Positions 28,654 to 41,900 of a DNA stretch of 64,000 nucleotides are shown here, piece by piece. The DNA is from Phalacrocorax aristotelis. Taxonomy: Eukaryota > Chordata > Aves > Suliformes > Phalacrocoracidae. Numbering within the stretch: position 1 is the stretch's first letter; every line of letters begins with the position of its first letter. The notes below the pieces were generated by a model. That model worked only from the letters and a program-made list of their open reading frames with translations, was not told the DNA's origin and did no database searches. The stretch is from the NCBI RefSeq assembly GCF_949628215.1, contig NC_134277.1, positions 90,571,963-90,635,962 of the forward strand, given 5' to 3'. The position numbers and the translations under genes were made by a program.

Positions 28654-29759
28654 TGTGGCAAGGTTTTGGAAGCAGGGGGGTTACAGGGCTGGCCTCTGTA
28701 AGAAGATGCCACAAGTTTTCCCCTTGTCCAACAGAGCCAATGCCAGCTGGTTCCAAGATGGACCCACCGCTGGCCACAGCCGAGACCATCAACAACAGTG
28801 GCAGCACCTCTGGGATAACAGATTTAAGAAGTGGCAGAAAAAAAAATCTGTACAACTGCAGCCAGAGAAAGGACTGAGAATATGTGAAACAGCCCTGCAG
28901 ACACCAAGGTCAGTGGAGAAGGAGCAGAGGAGGCGCTCCAGGCACCAGAGCAGAGATTCCCCTGCAGCCCATGGTGAAGGCCATGGCGAGGCAGGCTGTC
29001 CCCCTGCAGCCCATGGAGGTTAATGGTGGAGCAGATATCCACCTGCAGCCCGTGGAGGACTCCATGATGGAGCAGGTGGATGCCTGAAGGAGGCTGTGAC
29101 CCCATGGGAAGCCCACACTGGAGCTGGCTCCGGGCAGGACCTGTGGACCCACAGAGAGAGGAGCCCACACTGCAGCAGGTTTGCTGGCAGGACTTGTGAC
29201 CCCATGGGGGACCCACGCTGGAGTAGTCAGTTCCTGAAGGACAGCACCCCGTGGAAGGGACCCACGTGGAAGAATTTGTGAAGAACTGCAGCCTGTGGGA
29301 AGGACCCAGATTGGAAACGTTCATGGAGGACTGTCTCCTGTTGAAGGGACCCCACGCTGGAGCAGGGGAAGAGTGTGAAGAGGAGGGAGCAGCAGAGACA
29401 ACAGGTGATAAACTGACCCCAACCCCCATTCCCCATCCCCCTCCACCACTCGGAGCAAAGAAGAGGTAGAGAAATCAGGAGTGAAGTTGAGCCCAGAAAG
29501 AAGGAATGGGTGGGTGGAAGGTGTTTTAGGATATGTTCTTATTTCTCATTACCCTACTCTGACTTTTGACTAGCAATAAATTAATTTCCCCAAGCTGAGT
29601 TTGCTTTGCCCATGACAGTAACTGGTGTGTGATCTCTCCCTGTCCTTATCTCAGCCTACGAGCCCTTCATCATATTGTGTCTCCCCCATCCAGCTAACGA
29701 GAGGAGTGATAGAGCGGCTTGGTGGGCACGTGGCATCCAGCCAAGGTCAATCCACCACA
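28654..29759 (+). mobile_element. Solo LTR of an endogenous retrovirus (fossil)
   Basis: About 1.1 kb, running from TGTGGCAAGG to CCACCACA. It contains purine-rich imperfect tandem blocks (CCCTGCAGCCCATGG variants, CCCACGCTGGAG variants) and an AATAAA poly(A) signal (29575-29580) about 180 bp before its end, which sets the plus orientation. I recall this LTR as widespread in neoavian birds; ERVL-like is my tentative class. No internal retroviral region adjoins it, so it is a solo LTR. Moderate age judged by divergence from the form I remember. Confidence 0.75.
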
Positions 29760-29779
29760 AACTTGTCTAAACTTTTGCC

Positions 29780-29880
29780 TAATCATGTAATATACATTAT
29801 ATATAATTAATAATTAATATTTAAAATATAAATAATTGTAATTTATAATAATAACAATTCATAAGAAAAATTGATAGCAA
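29780..29880. repeat. AT-rich low-complexity tract
   Basis: TAATTAATAATTAATATTT-like sequence directly after the LTR at 28654-29759; simple AT-rich DNA. Confidence 0.8.
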
Positions 29881-32800
29881 CAGGAATGATGTGCTTTACA
29901 AAAAGCTTATCTACTAGAGGAAGTTACAGCATAATAGCAAAGAGACTGAACAGGGTAAAGGAAAAAATAGATTCTTTTAGCCAAGATTTTAAAGGACAGC
30001 AAATCAACAAAGCAGGGAGTTGCAGGGACTAATTTACAAAGGAAAGAGAAATCAGAGGAAGAAAATCTTCCACCAGCAATATCCACATGGTATCTAGTGA
30101 GGACCCCAGACTGCAGTGAGCAAAGGAAGTAACAAGTTGAGAACTGAGAGAATCACATATTATGGGTATGGCAATTTTGAATGGAACCTGACTTTTTAAA
30201 ATCTCGTTTTATTCAAAAGTGAACTGATCATTTAAAAGAAAAATTAAAAAAAACAGAAAAGGCGAGCTTATAAAATGAGTTAAAACCAAATCTATCTCAG
30301 TGGACTCGCCTAATTAAAGAGATAAACTTCAGTTTCACAAGCATGTTATTTTTTGCTGGGAGATCTGGGGGGTGAGAAGATGTGCTGTGTCCCAGGTGCT
30401 TCTATCCTGATCACTCAAACAGTACAAATAGACCTCTTCAGAGCTGTGTTAGAGGTCTTCCACCTCAGCAGGCCAAATGGCATCCCTTCTCAGAAACAGC
30501 TGAGAGATTTAAGTGTATCTTCTCAGAGGCATTGCTGAGAACATGCTAGAAAGCGACAAGAAAGTTGTGCTCAATCCTACAAGCGTGCCTCAGATAAGGG
30601 CTGCTGTCACATGCTCCATTACACCCTCCTCCTTACCTCTAAGCCATGGATCTAAAAATTACGTCCAGGAATACAAATTCCTACACAAATATTTCTTAGG
30701 GAACAGTTATTGGGAATTAAACCATTAAGGCAGAAAAACCTTACCTAATTTATCAGCACTCAGAGATTGCGTTTCAAGCTGCATTTTGAGTATCATATGG
30801 GAACCTCTGGGTGAACGCAGGTTTAATGCATAGCGCTAGATTTTTCCTTTACTATTTTAATCACTCATATGAAATGATCGCAGTCTAAGTAATCAAATAT
30901 ATTACCTTATCTCAATTTAAAATTAATAAAAATTATATCCTGTTCATCAACAAACTAGCTCTCTTTTTGCTCATGAAAATACTCCAGCTCATTTTTCTCT
31001 CACAGCTGATATTTCTTGGTCATTTAGCTTTCTGTTCATAAGGCTAAGCTATCTGCAGAGATATTAATATTTGCTGAACTATTTTCCTAGTATTACTTTA
31101 TTCTATCAATAATGATCATATACTGTATTGTTTTATGCTAAATATTGTGCTTAACCTATTAATCTTCAGTTCTGAGGCCTAGTAAAATTTGCAAGGATTA
31201 TATGAAGCTCCTAAAGACTATTTTTATCTTTGGTTACTGATGTTAGTGTATATTAATGACTCTGCTTTAATGCTTGAACACTTTCAAAATACCATTGGGA
31301 ACTTTCAAGCCAGTTCTTCTGTTCCAATACAGCTGCCATTTTTCAAAGAGGCAGGTAGAGAATGAAAGACGACACATATTTGCCCTTGCAAAACATTAAA
31401 ATCCTGCAAATCTACATTAGTGCACTGGGCTTCTTTCTCACAGGATTTTCTCCCAGGGCCACTTGCATATTCGCAAAATCCTGGCTCTGCATAGCATCTG
31501 GTTCTTGGTCTCCTGCAGCAAACACATTTGGGGCAGGGGGACATAGCTGGAAGCCTCTCCAACTGTGCATCAATACACTGCTATGGATTAGAAAGGTTGG
31601 ATCCCAACCCAATACAGCAGCCAGCAGGACACGATAATGATAAGTACCTGGGGTAGTTTCTGCTTGCTCACATTGGACAGGCCTTTATTTAATCTTGATA
31701 GTGTTGCTCAACATTTGAACCCTGGTTTATGGATATAATTGTATAGCTTTTTCTTTTCTAGAAGTTTATATCTAAGTTTGTACTGGTTTTCCCTTGCAAT
31801 AGCCCAAGAGAAATGGAACACTCCCTCTCAGAGCAGCTGGAACACATGGCTTCACTAGTGCTCCCTCTCTGCATCCATCCACCCGTGTACTCTCAGAAAC
31901 TGGACAGGTAGACAGGCATTTCAAAAAAAAAAAAAAGAGGCTGCAAATCATAGGGAGCAGGGACAAACGTCACTGCGAGGCTCTTGCTAGTCCACTGGTA
32001 ATGCATCATCTCTGGGGAGGCATTACACCAAATGTTGTACCAATCGCTATATAGGTATTCTTTCATCTCTGTGAGCAAATAACCTATTGTTTCCACCATC
32101 CACTTGTACACAACAAAACATAATGTATTGGTTTTGCTTTCAAAGCAAACATGGTAAATCAAGCAAGGGATCTACAAGACATTTTTTGTTTTGTTGTTTA
32201 TTTTTTTAAGAAGATCAAGAGCAAGTTGCAGTTGTGCAACTCTCACATGCAAACCTTGTTTTAGGCTTACCTCTTCAGCCGTCTTGCAACAGAAATTTCC
32301 ACAATTGCTTGCTCACATGTGTTTTTGTGTGGTCATATGCACACACTGATAAACACATTGCATCACTGCAGAAAGTGGTGCAATTTTACCCAGACATCTG
32401 TTTTCGTCACAAAACTGACTGATGTGTGAAAGGCTGCCCCAAGTGCAGCTGTTATTGGTAAAAAACTTTGTCACAGCCTGTGCTATACTACTTTCTCATA
32501 CTAAAATTATTAATTTAAATTAACACACAGTTGTTTGTTAGAGGTGTTTTTCCCCAAACAGGCTGTAAAAAGTCTATGGTAGGCACTCAGGATTTCTCGC
32601 CTGGTGAAAGAATTAAAGTTTATACGATAAGTCATTTGTACTCTATCATTGTTCCTCAAAAAGACAATATACTGCTGAACCACAATTAAAATAGTTGAAA
32701 CAGCAGGTGCTACAGTTATTCCAAATGAAAAGTTTACCATGACCTAGCAGCAGAAGAGGAACCCAAATGAGTAACCTCTGTTTCTGTTAATCTTTGCTCT

Positions 32801-33408
32801 AACTGCAAGTGTAGAACATCTCAGCTATGTACTTGTACGTAAATAAGAACGTATAACTAGACAAATTTATCTTGTGACTTCTAGTAATTTCTTTTTTGGC
32901 TGCATCACACCAAGTTCACATATGCATCTAGGTTATTCTAATGCAACCTTACTATTGTAGCCCTCAAACCCTCATTTGGAATAATTAAATCACTGGTACA
33001 AAAGCCTTGGTCAACCTAAACAACTTACAGCAAGGATAACTAACAGAAGAAACGTATTCAAGCAAGACACCGCAAACCGTATTTTATTAGTTGGGGATTT
33101 TTGGGAAAGATGTAGGCAGTCTGAATAGAAGTGTCTCAAAAATTGCTACAGATATTATACCCAATAGCAAGCATACATGTTTTCTCCTTCTGGGATGGGC
33201 AGAACAGTTGTTTTCCACACTACACATTTTTTTAAAAAAATTTCAGTATTTTCTAAAAAAAATTCTGGCAAAGCTGCTGAAAGGGGAAGGGAGCACAAGT
33301 GAAGTATGACAAATAAATGGAATATTGTTTAAACAAAAGGCAGTTCTGACATTCAACCAAGTTGATCACATGCTTTTCACCAATGTACCTTGGCCTTGAA
33401 AAGAAATA

Positions 33409-33740
33409 ATCATACAATCATTTAGGTTGGAAAGACCTTTAAGATCAAGTCCAACTGTAAACTTAACACTGCCAAGTCCACCGCTAAACCATATCCTCAA
33501 GCACCACATCTAAAGGCCTTTAAAATACCTCCAGGGATGGTGACTCAACCACCTCCCTGGGCAGCCTGTTCCAGTGCCTGACAACCCTTTTGGTGAAGAA
33601 ATTTTTCCTAATCTGCAATCTAAACCCCCCTGGTGCAACTTGAGGCCATTTCCTCTCGTCCTATCACTTGTTACCTGGGAGAAGAGACCAACACCCACCT
33701 CGCTACAACCTCCTTTGAGGTAGTTGTAGAAAGCAATAAG
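33409..33740 (-). mobile_element. CR1 LINE 3' fragment
   Basis: Begins ATCATTTAGGTTGGAAAGACC and contains the usual CR1 segments (ACCATATCCTCAAGCACCAC, CTCCAGGGATGGTGACTC). It is close in sequence to the large copy at 53951, so likely the same subfamily. Confidence 0.92.
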
Positions 33741-34639
33741 CTGATTTTTTTTTTTAACAAATATCCCTAAATATGTAAGATATTAATTCACCATAAACTA
33801 TGCAAGTATTTAAACACCTAGAGTAGATAGTGCTTTTTGAACCCTGGGGTTTTTCCCCCTAAAGCAGATTTTGATGGCTACATGATTTAGATACCAAGAT
33901 ACCAAGTTATACTGTGATAAGACATAAATACTAAATAAATTATTAAACAATTTCAGATTCAAGTAATGACACTAGTGTCAAAGCAATGGATAATCCTATG
34001 TTCTCCTAAAGCTGTTTTTTTTGGATACTGGCTGAGAGCAGGACTGGTCATTCGAGTCAACATTATGGGGAGCAACAGGCAGTCCAAGGACTTAGCTGTA
34101 GGTAGCTTATCACTGCAGGACTGCCAGTTTCTCTCTCCTCCTTCAACTATTTCAGTCAATAACAATAGAATTTTTTGTTACACTTATTTACACCACCAAA
34201 TAAATCCTTAACAATAGCCAAGACTTCAGTGCAGTAAGTACTGTATAAATATGGCAGGAGGTAAAAGAGGAAGAAACAACTGTTAAGCAGAAGCTTGGGT
34301 CACAAAGTCCTTTTTCGCTTCCCATTCCTTGAACGTACTTTTTTAAAACTAATATTTAAAATTTTAAAGGTATAGTTAATCAGATATGTTACTTTGATTA
34401 CTACAGCAGTGTAACTCAGAAGCAAAGACAGAATTTTGAGCTTTAGACAAAGCTTACTACAATACCATACTGGGAAAATTCAGCGTCTGGCAAAATTACA
34501 TTACCAATTTGTTTTGAAGAACATAACCCAACATTTACAGTGTAAACAGATAAGATGACACTAGGCAAAAGTTTGATTTCCATTGATTTCCAGAGTATAT
34601 TAGCAGCAGAATTTTTTTGTTTTGTGTCGAGTTTTTTTT

Positions 34640-35861
34640 CGTTTTCTTTATTTGGTTGGTTGTTTTTCAAAAATTATTGTTCTTTGGTTGTTGGCTTGGT
34701 GTTTTTTTGTTTGTGGTTTTGGGTTTTTTAAGTTTTCTGTAAAATTTCTTAGGGTTTGGTTTTTTCCCCCCAGCAATTTAAAAAAAAATTCTTATCACAA
34801 GCATGCAAAGGACATAGATGTGCCTGAAACTCTAAAGTTGGTATGCTTGGGATCCCATCATGTTTTTGAAACCCTCCTGGAGTCCTTTGGGAGAAAAATA
34901 TAGGGGAATGAGAACTGACATTAATAAAACAAGTAGCACTAAAAGTTCCCAGAGTTTTAGAATATAAAATAATCTAGACCATTATTAACAGGAGAAGGAA
35001 GACATTTGATTTTTTTAAACAGCATAGTAAGAGAATTTTGTAAAACTATTAACTTTTTTTATAAAGTAAGTTAGAAAACATTACAGAATTGCTAACAGTG
35101 CTAGACTGGCCTAAGTATCCCAAATAAACAATGCCTTCCAAACATAGTGCTGAGTGAGAAAACGTTTGAGTATTGAGATAGTTACCAAATTTGAGAGGTA
35201 GATAACCATCTTAATATATTCTTTGGGAAAGGCAGCACTGCAACTATTTATGTAAATGGCATTAAGTATAATCTACACAGTGTCCATACCTGTGTAAGAG
35301 TGCAAAAAGGAGGAAAGAACACTGTCCCTCACCTAACAGCAACTATATTCATGTACTGTCCTTGGGCTGCATCATCAGTTCTCCTGGAAATGCAGATGGG
35401 AGAAGAAAGGATTAGGAAGGCAAAGGAAAGAAAAAAACCCATTTGTGCGTGCAAGTAAATAACAGACAGAACACACCATCCAGATTGTAGTGAGGGTGAC
35501 CGGGCTCACGGCACAATCCTCAGGACAGTGTGGCTAGGTCAAATGGAAACAGCGGAAGGCTGTATAAGCAGAAACGGAAGCACCAGAAGTCCTGTACAGT
35601 ACTTTCTATGATGTGAATTCAGACACATTGGCTAAGGTATTTATGAAGGTGCTCCACTGTTGGAAAAGCAGTTTTGTTCCTATTCTCCATGTCCATCAGA
35701 TTCCGGGACTTTGTGAAGAGGAAAAGCAGTAATTTATAGCAGCACCAATGCAAAGGCTTTGTCACAGTGATGATCAGAGTATGTTGTTAACCTGCCAATA
35801 CCTGTAAAGTGTTAGCTGCTACAAAAAGCATCCATTTCAAAAACAGTGTTAAAAGCACAGC
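34640..35861 (-). other. SRD5A1: SRD5A1 3' UTR (end not resolved)
   Basis: Sequence downstream of the SRD5A1 stop. The first consensus AATAAA I find on the minus strand is at 34652-34647, next to a long T-rich tract, which would give a 3' UTR of about 1.2 kb. Earlier non-consensus signals (CATAAA and TATAAA types near 35250, 35645 and 35733) could end it sooner. No repeat is evident in this interval. Confidence 0.45.
34647..34652 (-). terminator. SRD5A1: Candidate SRD5A1 poly(A) signal
   Basis: TTTATT on the plus strand (AATAAA on the minus strand), 1.2 kb downstream of the SRD5A1 stop codon. It is chosen only because it is the first consensus hexamer. Confidence 0.3.
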
Positions 35862-35928
35862 TCAGTACACAAATGGGATCACAATTTTTCGGGACTTTGG
35901 GTAGTCTTCAAATTTCTCAAGGTACCAC
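35862..35928 (-). CDS. SRD5A1: SRD5A1 exon 5 (terminal coding)
   Basis: Acceptor TTTTTCAG/G; encodes WYLEKFEDYPKSRKIVIPFVY then TGA (35864-35862). Human ends WYLRKFEEYPKFRKIIIPFLF, so the C-terminus is full length. Confidence 0.96.
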
Positions 35929-38900
35929 CTGAAAAACAAAGACAGAAATCTGATGAGTATTTAGTCTTCAAAATGCTGTTGAGGAAATTAAGTAATTATA
36001 CAACGTGTTCAATTTGATCCATACATTTTCTGGCTACAAACAAAAAAAATGCCTTTAAGAACCTACTCTGGATAGAAAACTGCCATTTACCACACTCATC
36101 TTAATGATATCTAATCACCAACTACAATGAAACAAAGTTACTGCTGCCAGCAATGGGAAATCAAACCAACAGATGCAGTGAGAGCAACCAGTGAAGGAAC
36201 AGTGCGTTGATACAAAACGTACGTTGTTATGTATCCTGAGTACTTGCATTTTAGAAGGGGGGATGGAGGAATCAAACATTCAAGGGGATAACATGTCAAA
36301 CTGTATAATGACTTCACATGGAAGAAAGGGATACTTTACATCCTGGAATGACAGTCCTATTCTGAACAGAAACATATTCAAATCCTGACGAACTGGATAA
36401 TCGAACTGGATGTGACAAACGTTACACTAGCCTTATTGCTAATTCCCCTCAAAGACCATCACTATTTTCATACCCAGAAAATTTTAAAAGAATAAATACA
36501 TAGCACTACTGAATGTTATTTGTCTGGTCATCTTATATAACAAACACATTTAGTCCTATTTTCAAATATTTATTCTTCTGCTTCTCTAAAATAAAAAAAA
36601 AGAATTAACTTCATCTGGACTCCTCACTGGTGCAGGTATTCATATTATCAATAGCTAACTGCAAGATCAAAGCTGGAATAGGCAGAGAACAAAAAACTCA
36701 ATGCATTATAACCTTGAAGCTGTGGAACACCAGCATTACATTATTTATCCTGTTCAGTCATTTATTCTAAGTTTTTCAAACTAAACAGACTACACGAAAA
36801 TACTTCTTTACTTACATGTATTTGCTATTTTAGTTGGGTTTGTTCTGTACACTTCCATTTTTATGCATTTCTCCTTTAGTGCAAATTAATTACTTTAACA
36901 ATGTTTCATAATGCTCTGTAAGTCAAGAGCTCTGAAGGAGTGCTGTCAGGGCTTAAGACAAACAGAAACCAAACATGGAATTTGAGCCTCAAGAACATAA
37001 TATACAAGGAGAGGCTGAAGAACCTGGCATTGCTTAGTCTGGCAAGGAAGAGACTAAGGGGCTGTTATGGCTGCCCTCAGGTACGGGAAGAAGTTTTGAG
37101 ACAATGGAGCAAAAATATGAATGAAATGTAAACTCTTGCAGCTGGAATGCAATGGCCCCATGCAAAAGTGCAGGCCAGAGACCGACTGGCTAGGTAGCAG
37201 TTCTGCACAAAAGGACACGGACATCATGGTGGACAAGGTGAATGTGAGTCGGTAATGGATCCCTGCAATGATGAAGGCTGACTGCATACTGGGCTGCTTT
37301 AACAAGTATAGAGCCACCAAGTCAAGGGATGTGTCTATTTTCCTCTATTCAGCAGTTGAGAACCTGCATCTGCGTTACTGCCTCCAATTTTTGGCTACCT
37401 GTGCAATAGACATGTCCAGATTCTGGAGGAGAATCCAGCAGATGGTCATTAAGATGACTGCATAGCTGGAACATATAAAGAGAGGTTGAGGGAACTAGGC
37501 TTGTTCAGCCTGGAAAAGAAGTTAAGAGGCAGATCTAACTGCAGTCTTCCACTACCTTCAGCAGTATTAGAGAGAAGGTAGAGCCATACCCTTCCTAGAG
37601 GCACATAGCAAGTGGAGGCGTGGCAAGGGATAAAAGTTCCAACATGGAAATTCCAACTGGACATAAGGAAAAAACCCTCTTCCCCATAAGAATGAGAAAA
37701 ATCCTGTTCCAGTGCTTTGCCAGAGATGTATTGAAGCCTCCACCCTTGGAAACGCTCAGAACTCAACTGGATGAGTCCCTGGGCAACTGGGTATAGCCTT
37801 GTGGTTAGCCCTGGTTGGAGCAGGTCACACCAGATGACTGAACCAGACAACCTTCAGATGGTCCTCCCAGCCTAAGATATCCTACAACTCTGCTCAGTAA
37901 TAGCAGACAATAAAACAAGGAGAGATGGTCACAGGCCTGGAAGGTTCAGGTTGAATAGTAGGAAGAAACTTGTTCACTGGGAGGGTAAAAGAGACCTGGA
38001 ACACCCTACAAACAAGGTGCAGGAAAACCTTCATTTCTAGATGTTTTCAAGACTCCACTAGACATGGCCACAGCTGCCCTGACAGACTGTTAGCAATGGC
38101 ATTTTTTTTTTCAACCTATTTCCTCCATAAATTCATATTTATTTCCTCCAATGCCACTGAGTTTCAGCATGAGAACTAAAGCAGGAAGCTGAAAATAACC
38201 AAAATAAGATTAAGATGTTTGAATTCTTTTAAACACACTATTCCTTAAAGAGAATCCTTTCAAGAAAGAAGTCTTCTAAAACTATGATCCCTCTGTTAGC
38301 AGGAAAGCCACAGCACAAGTACAGTACATTAGCAGTCTGAATGTTTAACTACAGAATAGAGATTTTATTTCATATCATCTACCAGAACTGCTGTCATATT
38401 GTCTGTACACTTGATTATAGACAATATGATACAGACTTTATAGTCAAGTGTGCCCATTACAGAAGACTTCAGAGTCTTCTGTAGAGAGATAAGTTTGAGC
38501 TGCAACAGAAAGTAGAGTATATGATCAATTAAGACAATTTTCCTAAACTGGTCTATAATCTTTACACGTCCAGGATGAACTATATTTAAACATTGTTTTG
38601 ACCACCTCATTGTACGTTGTGTGCGTTTATGCTCAGTACTATCCCATTGAAATTCTGCAGTGCTGAATACTACTCAGAGTATCCTCTATGATATTCTCCA
38701 CTGCAGCAGCAGTCTTTCACAAGACACGCTCTGCAACATCCCTATGGGATGAGGCATATTTTGTGAAATGGAAATGAAGTGCGGCATAGAGACAACAGAA
38801 ATTTTAAGACAAACACTTACTGGTGGTGTTGTTTTGCCCTTGAACCCAAGATGAAAAGTGTACACAATGCAAATGCAAGGCTTTCAATGGTGCAGCAGGC

Positions 38901-41900
38901 AAGGGCGAACCCAAACCATTCCAGGATCTCTCCAAAAAAGTTGGCTCCACTGACATACTCAAACATTCCTCCTGAAAGCATGACAGAGTTATTTTCAGAG
39001 GACCTTAATCAAGATCTCCAATGCTATCTTTTACTGTAAGTCAAATAAGAGCTGTATAACCAATGTCTCTATATGATTTTTAAAGGTAGTAGAGGCAGTG
39101 TTTTTTAGTTCAAGCTGTACTATGAAGTATCACTTCAGACCTCAGACAGACCTTCCAAGCTCCATTTTTCATCTTTAAATGATGAAAGAAAAGCAGATTT
39201 ACCAGTATCAGAAGTGAGTTCATACCTCTGTAAATAATTCCTTAACAATTACATCAAACTGGCGCTTTGATCATAAACTCTTTTTTACAATACGTAAAAA
39301 TAGAAAACATGCTCCCCATACCAAATCCCAGAAAATACTCAGAGTTAGTTAGCATACAATGTTCAATTTCTTTAAGTACTTTAGCAATTAAGTTAATTAC
39401 AAACAATATTATTATTACAAAATAAAGTTCCAAATTTATCCTCTAGCTTAAAACATATTACCCTTTTGTTCCCATCCCCCATCAGGTCTACTCCTTGAGC
39501 CCGGACACTCAGTAAAAGTAGGAATTGGTAGTATGCATTAAATGTGTTTTACAGCCAACTATGCATAAACAATCAATACTCACCTGCTAGAAATTTTATA
39601 AAATGAGAACTTTAACCCTAATTCCAAAGTTAGTTTACAAATTGGTAACATTTCAGTATGTCCTTTACCCATGGGACTAAACAAACAAGTATTTGCCAAG
39701 TGTAATAAAGGACATGTTTTGACCTTGCTTTAATTACTTTGCTTTTGTGGCAAAAGAGAAGCAGAATTCTAGCACTTAAACTGGATAAGCAATATCAAAA
39801 AGACCAACTCCTCCCAACCATGCAGCAAATAATACCTTATTTCCTTCAGAACTTTTTTGTACACTGAACATAGTATAGTATGTTCATATTAATTTTCCAC
39901 ACGGGTGCTTGGATTTACATCTGTTAAAATTTTAAAGTTAGTTACTTGGTGAAAAACAAGTCTACTGCCTTGCCTTATATATAGTTCTTCCAGTTTTATT
40001 TAAAAAATTTCACTAAAAACCAAGAGAGCGCAACTGAAGGAAAAACTTGGTAAAACAGCAGAATTCAGAGGTTACTATTATTTTTCTGCTGTCACTGTGT
40101 GTAGTATTCCTGGAAGTCTAATGTTTCCAAAAGCTTCAATAAACCTTAACACTTCGATAGGCTCCATAAGAAGTCCTTTCATATTCTCCATTTTCCCATG
40201 AAGGCCAGAATTTATAATACCTAACTTCCTTTGGATTTCTGTCTTCTTTTCCCTGTATCTCCCTTACAGTACTTGTTGCTCTCTGATTACATAGGATCCC
40301 TCCCTCTTCATACACGGGACAACATAAGGTGGGCCAGCCACACACAATTGCTGAGTGCTTTCTGCCTTCCCCTCCAGTTCCCCACACTGGGATGATAATT
40401 TAGGTAGTCTTTCTCCACCCACCTGCTAATCCTCATAAAAGCTGTGGAATGCTATTTTACATTTTTAACACTTTATAAAAATACAGCCAAAGTCAGTCAA
40501 GAAATTCAAAGACTCGCACAAACCATGTGAAATCATGAAACAGATTGCTTAGACTACTTGGCTTAAAAGAAAAAAAAACCAACATAAAATGTTTCCCACA
40601 CTATGAAATCATTTCTCGAGGTAGACAAACTGCTGTTTCCCGTTTCCTTTTACATCATAAATTACTATCTCCCCTAAAAAACACCAAGCTTTAGAAGGTC
40701 ATCTTTACATAGAATCATTTTAGGTTGGAAGGGCCCTCCTGAGATCATCTAGTCCAATGCGCCCCCCAGCTCAAGCAAGGTCAGCTAGAGCAGGTTGCCC
40801 AGGACCACGTCCAGTCTGGTTTTGAGTATCCCTACAGAGGGAGACTCCCCAACCTCTCTGAGCAACCTGTTCCAGTGTTTGATCACCCTCACAGCAAAAA
40901 ATGTGTTCCGATTTAATTTCATTTGTTTGAATTTATGCCCAGTGCCTCTGATCCTGTCACTGGGTACCACTGAGAAGACTCTGGCTCCCTCTTCTTCATT
41001 CCCTCCCATCAGGTATTTATACACATTGATAAGATCCCCCTGAGCCTTCCCTTCTCCAGGCTGAACAGTCGCACATCTCTCTGCCTCTATGAGATGCGTC
41101 TTTTGCTACGTAGATTTCTGAAAGATTTTTACTCACCTCTTGGTATCTTGTAACCAGTTTCCCCTGGTTTTCTCAGATTTCTGAGAATATGATCAGAATG
41201 AATATTGATTGCCATGCCAGTCAACCACCCTATAAAACCTGAAGAGAAATATTTAAAGTACTATCTTTAATACACTGAGCCAAAGTGCTTGTTCAGAAAA
41301 CAGACAACAGTCATATATCACATATTAGGCATATTATCTCAAAGCAGTAGTAACATAAGCAGTATAAGCAATTCTGGTGACATCCTGCACAATCCAAGTC
41401 CCACACTGAGCTCTTCAGTCAGCAGAGCTCACAGTAATCAACAGGTCCCTAGACAGGAATAGTACTGTAAGTGCAGAGTTCATTCTTGTGTTGCTAGACT
41501 TGTATAAATGTATGCATGTGCATATATACAGATGTAATAGGGAAATACACACAACTTCCACATAGAAAAACAAATACACTAAGATTTTAAACACTGAAAC
41601 AGCCATTCTCATTCCTGCCAGAGGGACACATCCTAGCCATTGTGTCTGTCATCCCCCCCCCACCTTTTTTATTTTACTGACAATCTACCACAGTTTCCAC
41701 AGCAGACTTCTGTGCAATAAAAGGAATAATAAAACTGTGAAGGAATTAATGCAGCAATTCTTGTGTCATTCAGCAGAATGCTTTAACAATTTATACCAGG
41801 CTTTTGTAGAAACTGAGATTGTCACATTCTGCATCCTTATGCCTTGTTGCCATAATTGCATGGGATAAATCAAAAAGAATTTAGGATTGAAATTCAGTAT

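Larger units (their letters stand above)
15294..34640. other. Intergenic region between TENT4A and SRD5A1
   Basis: About 19 kb in which I can support no complete gene. It holds the candidate exon at 15456-15588, CR1 copies at 17321-17742 and 33409-33740, a 26-bp palindrome (18436-18461), two LTR-like fossils (26312-26952 and 28654-29759), a GTAT microsatellite, an A-rich tract (27525-27600) and a very AT-rich stretch (29780-29880). Open frames up to 151 codons occur on both strands, but none has similarity or splice structure I can defend. The corresponding human interval is also free of protein-coding genes as far as I know. Confidence 0.6.
35929..38820 (-). other. SRD5A1: SRD5A1 intron 4
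   Basis: 2,892 bp. It contains two or three decayed plus-strand CR1 pieces (about 36945-38130) and a cluster of inverted repeats (38394-38483). Confidence 0.85.

Noticed and set aside
28824-29429. 201-codon minus-strand frame
   Set aside because: It lies wholly inside the solo LTR and reflects its tandem GC-rich blocks, not a gene.
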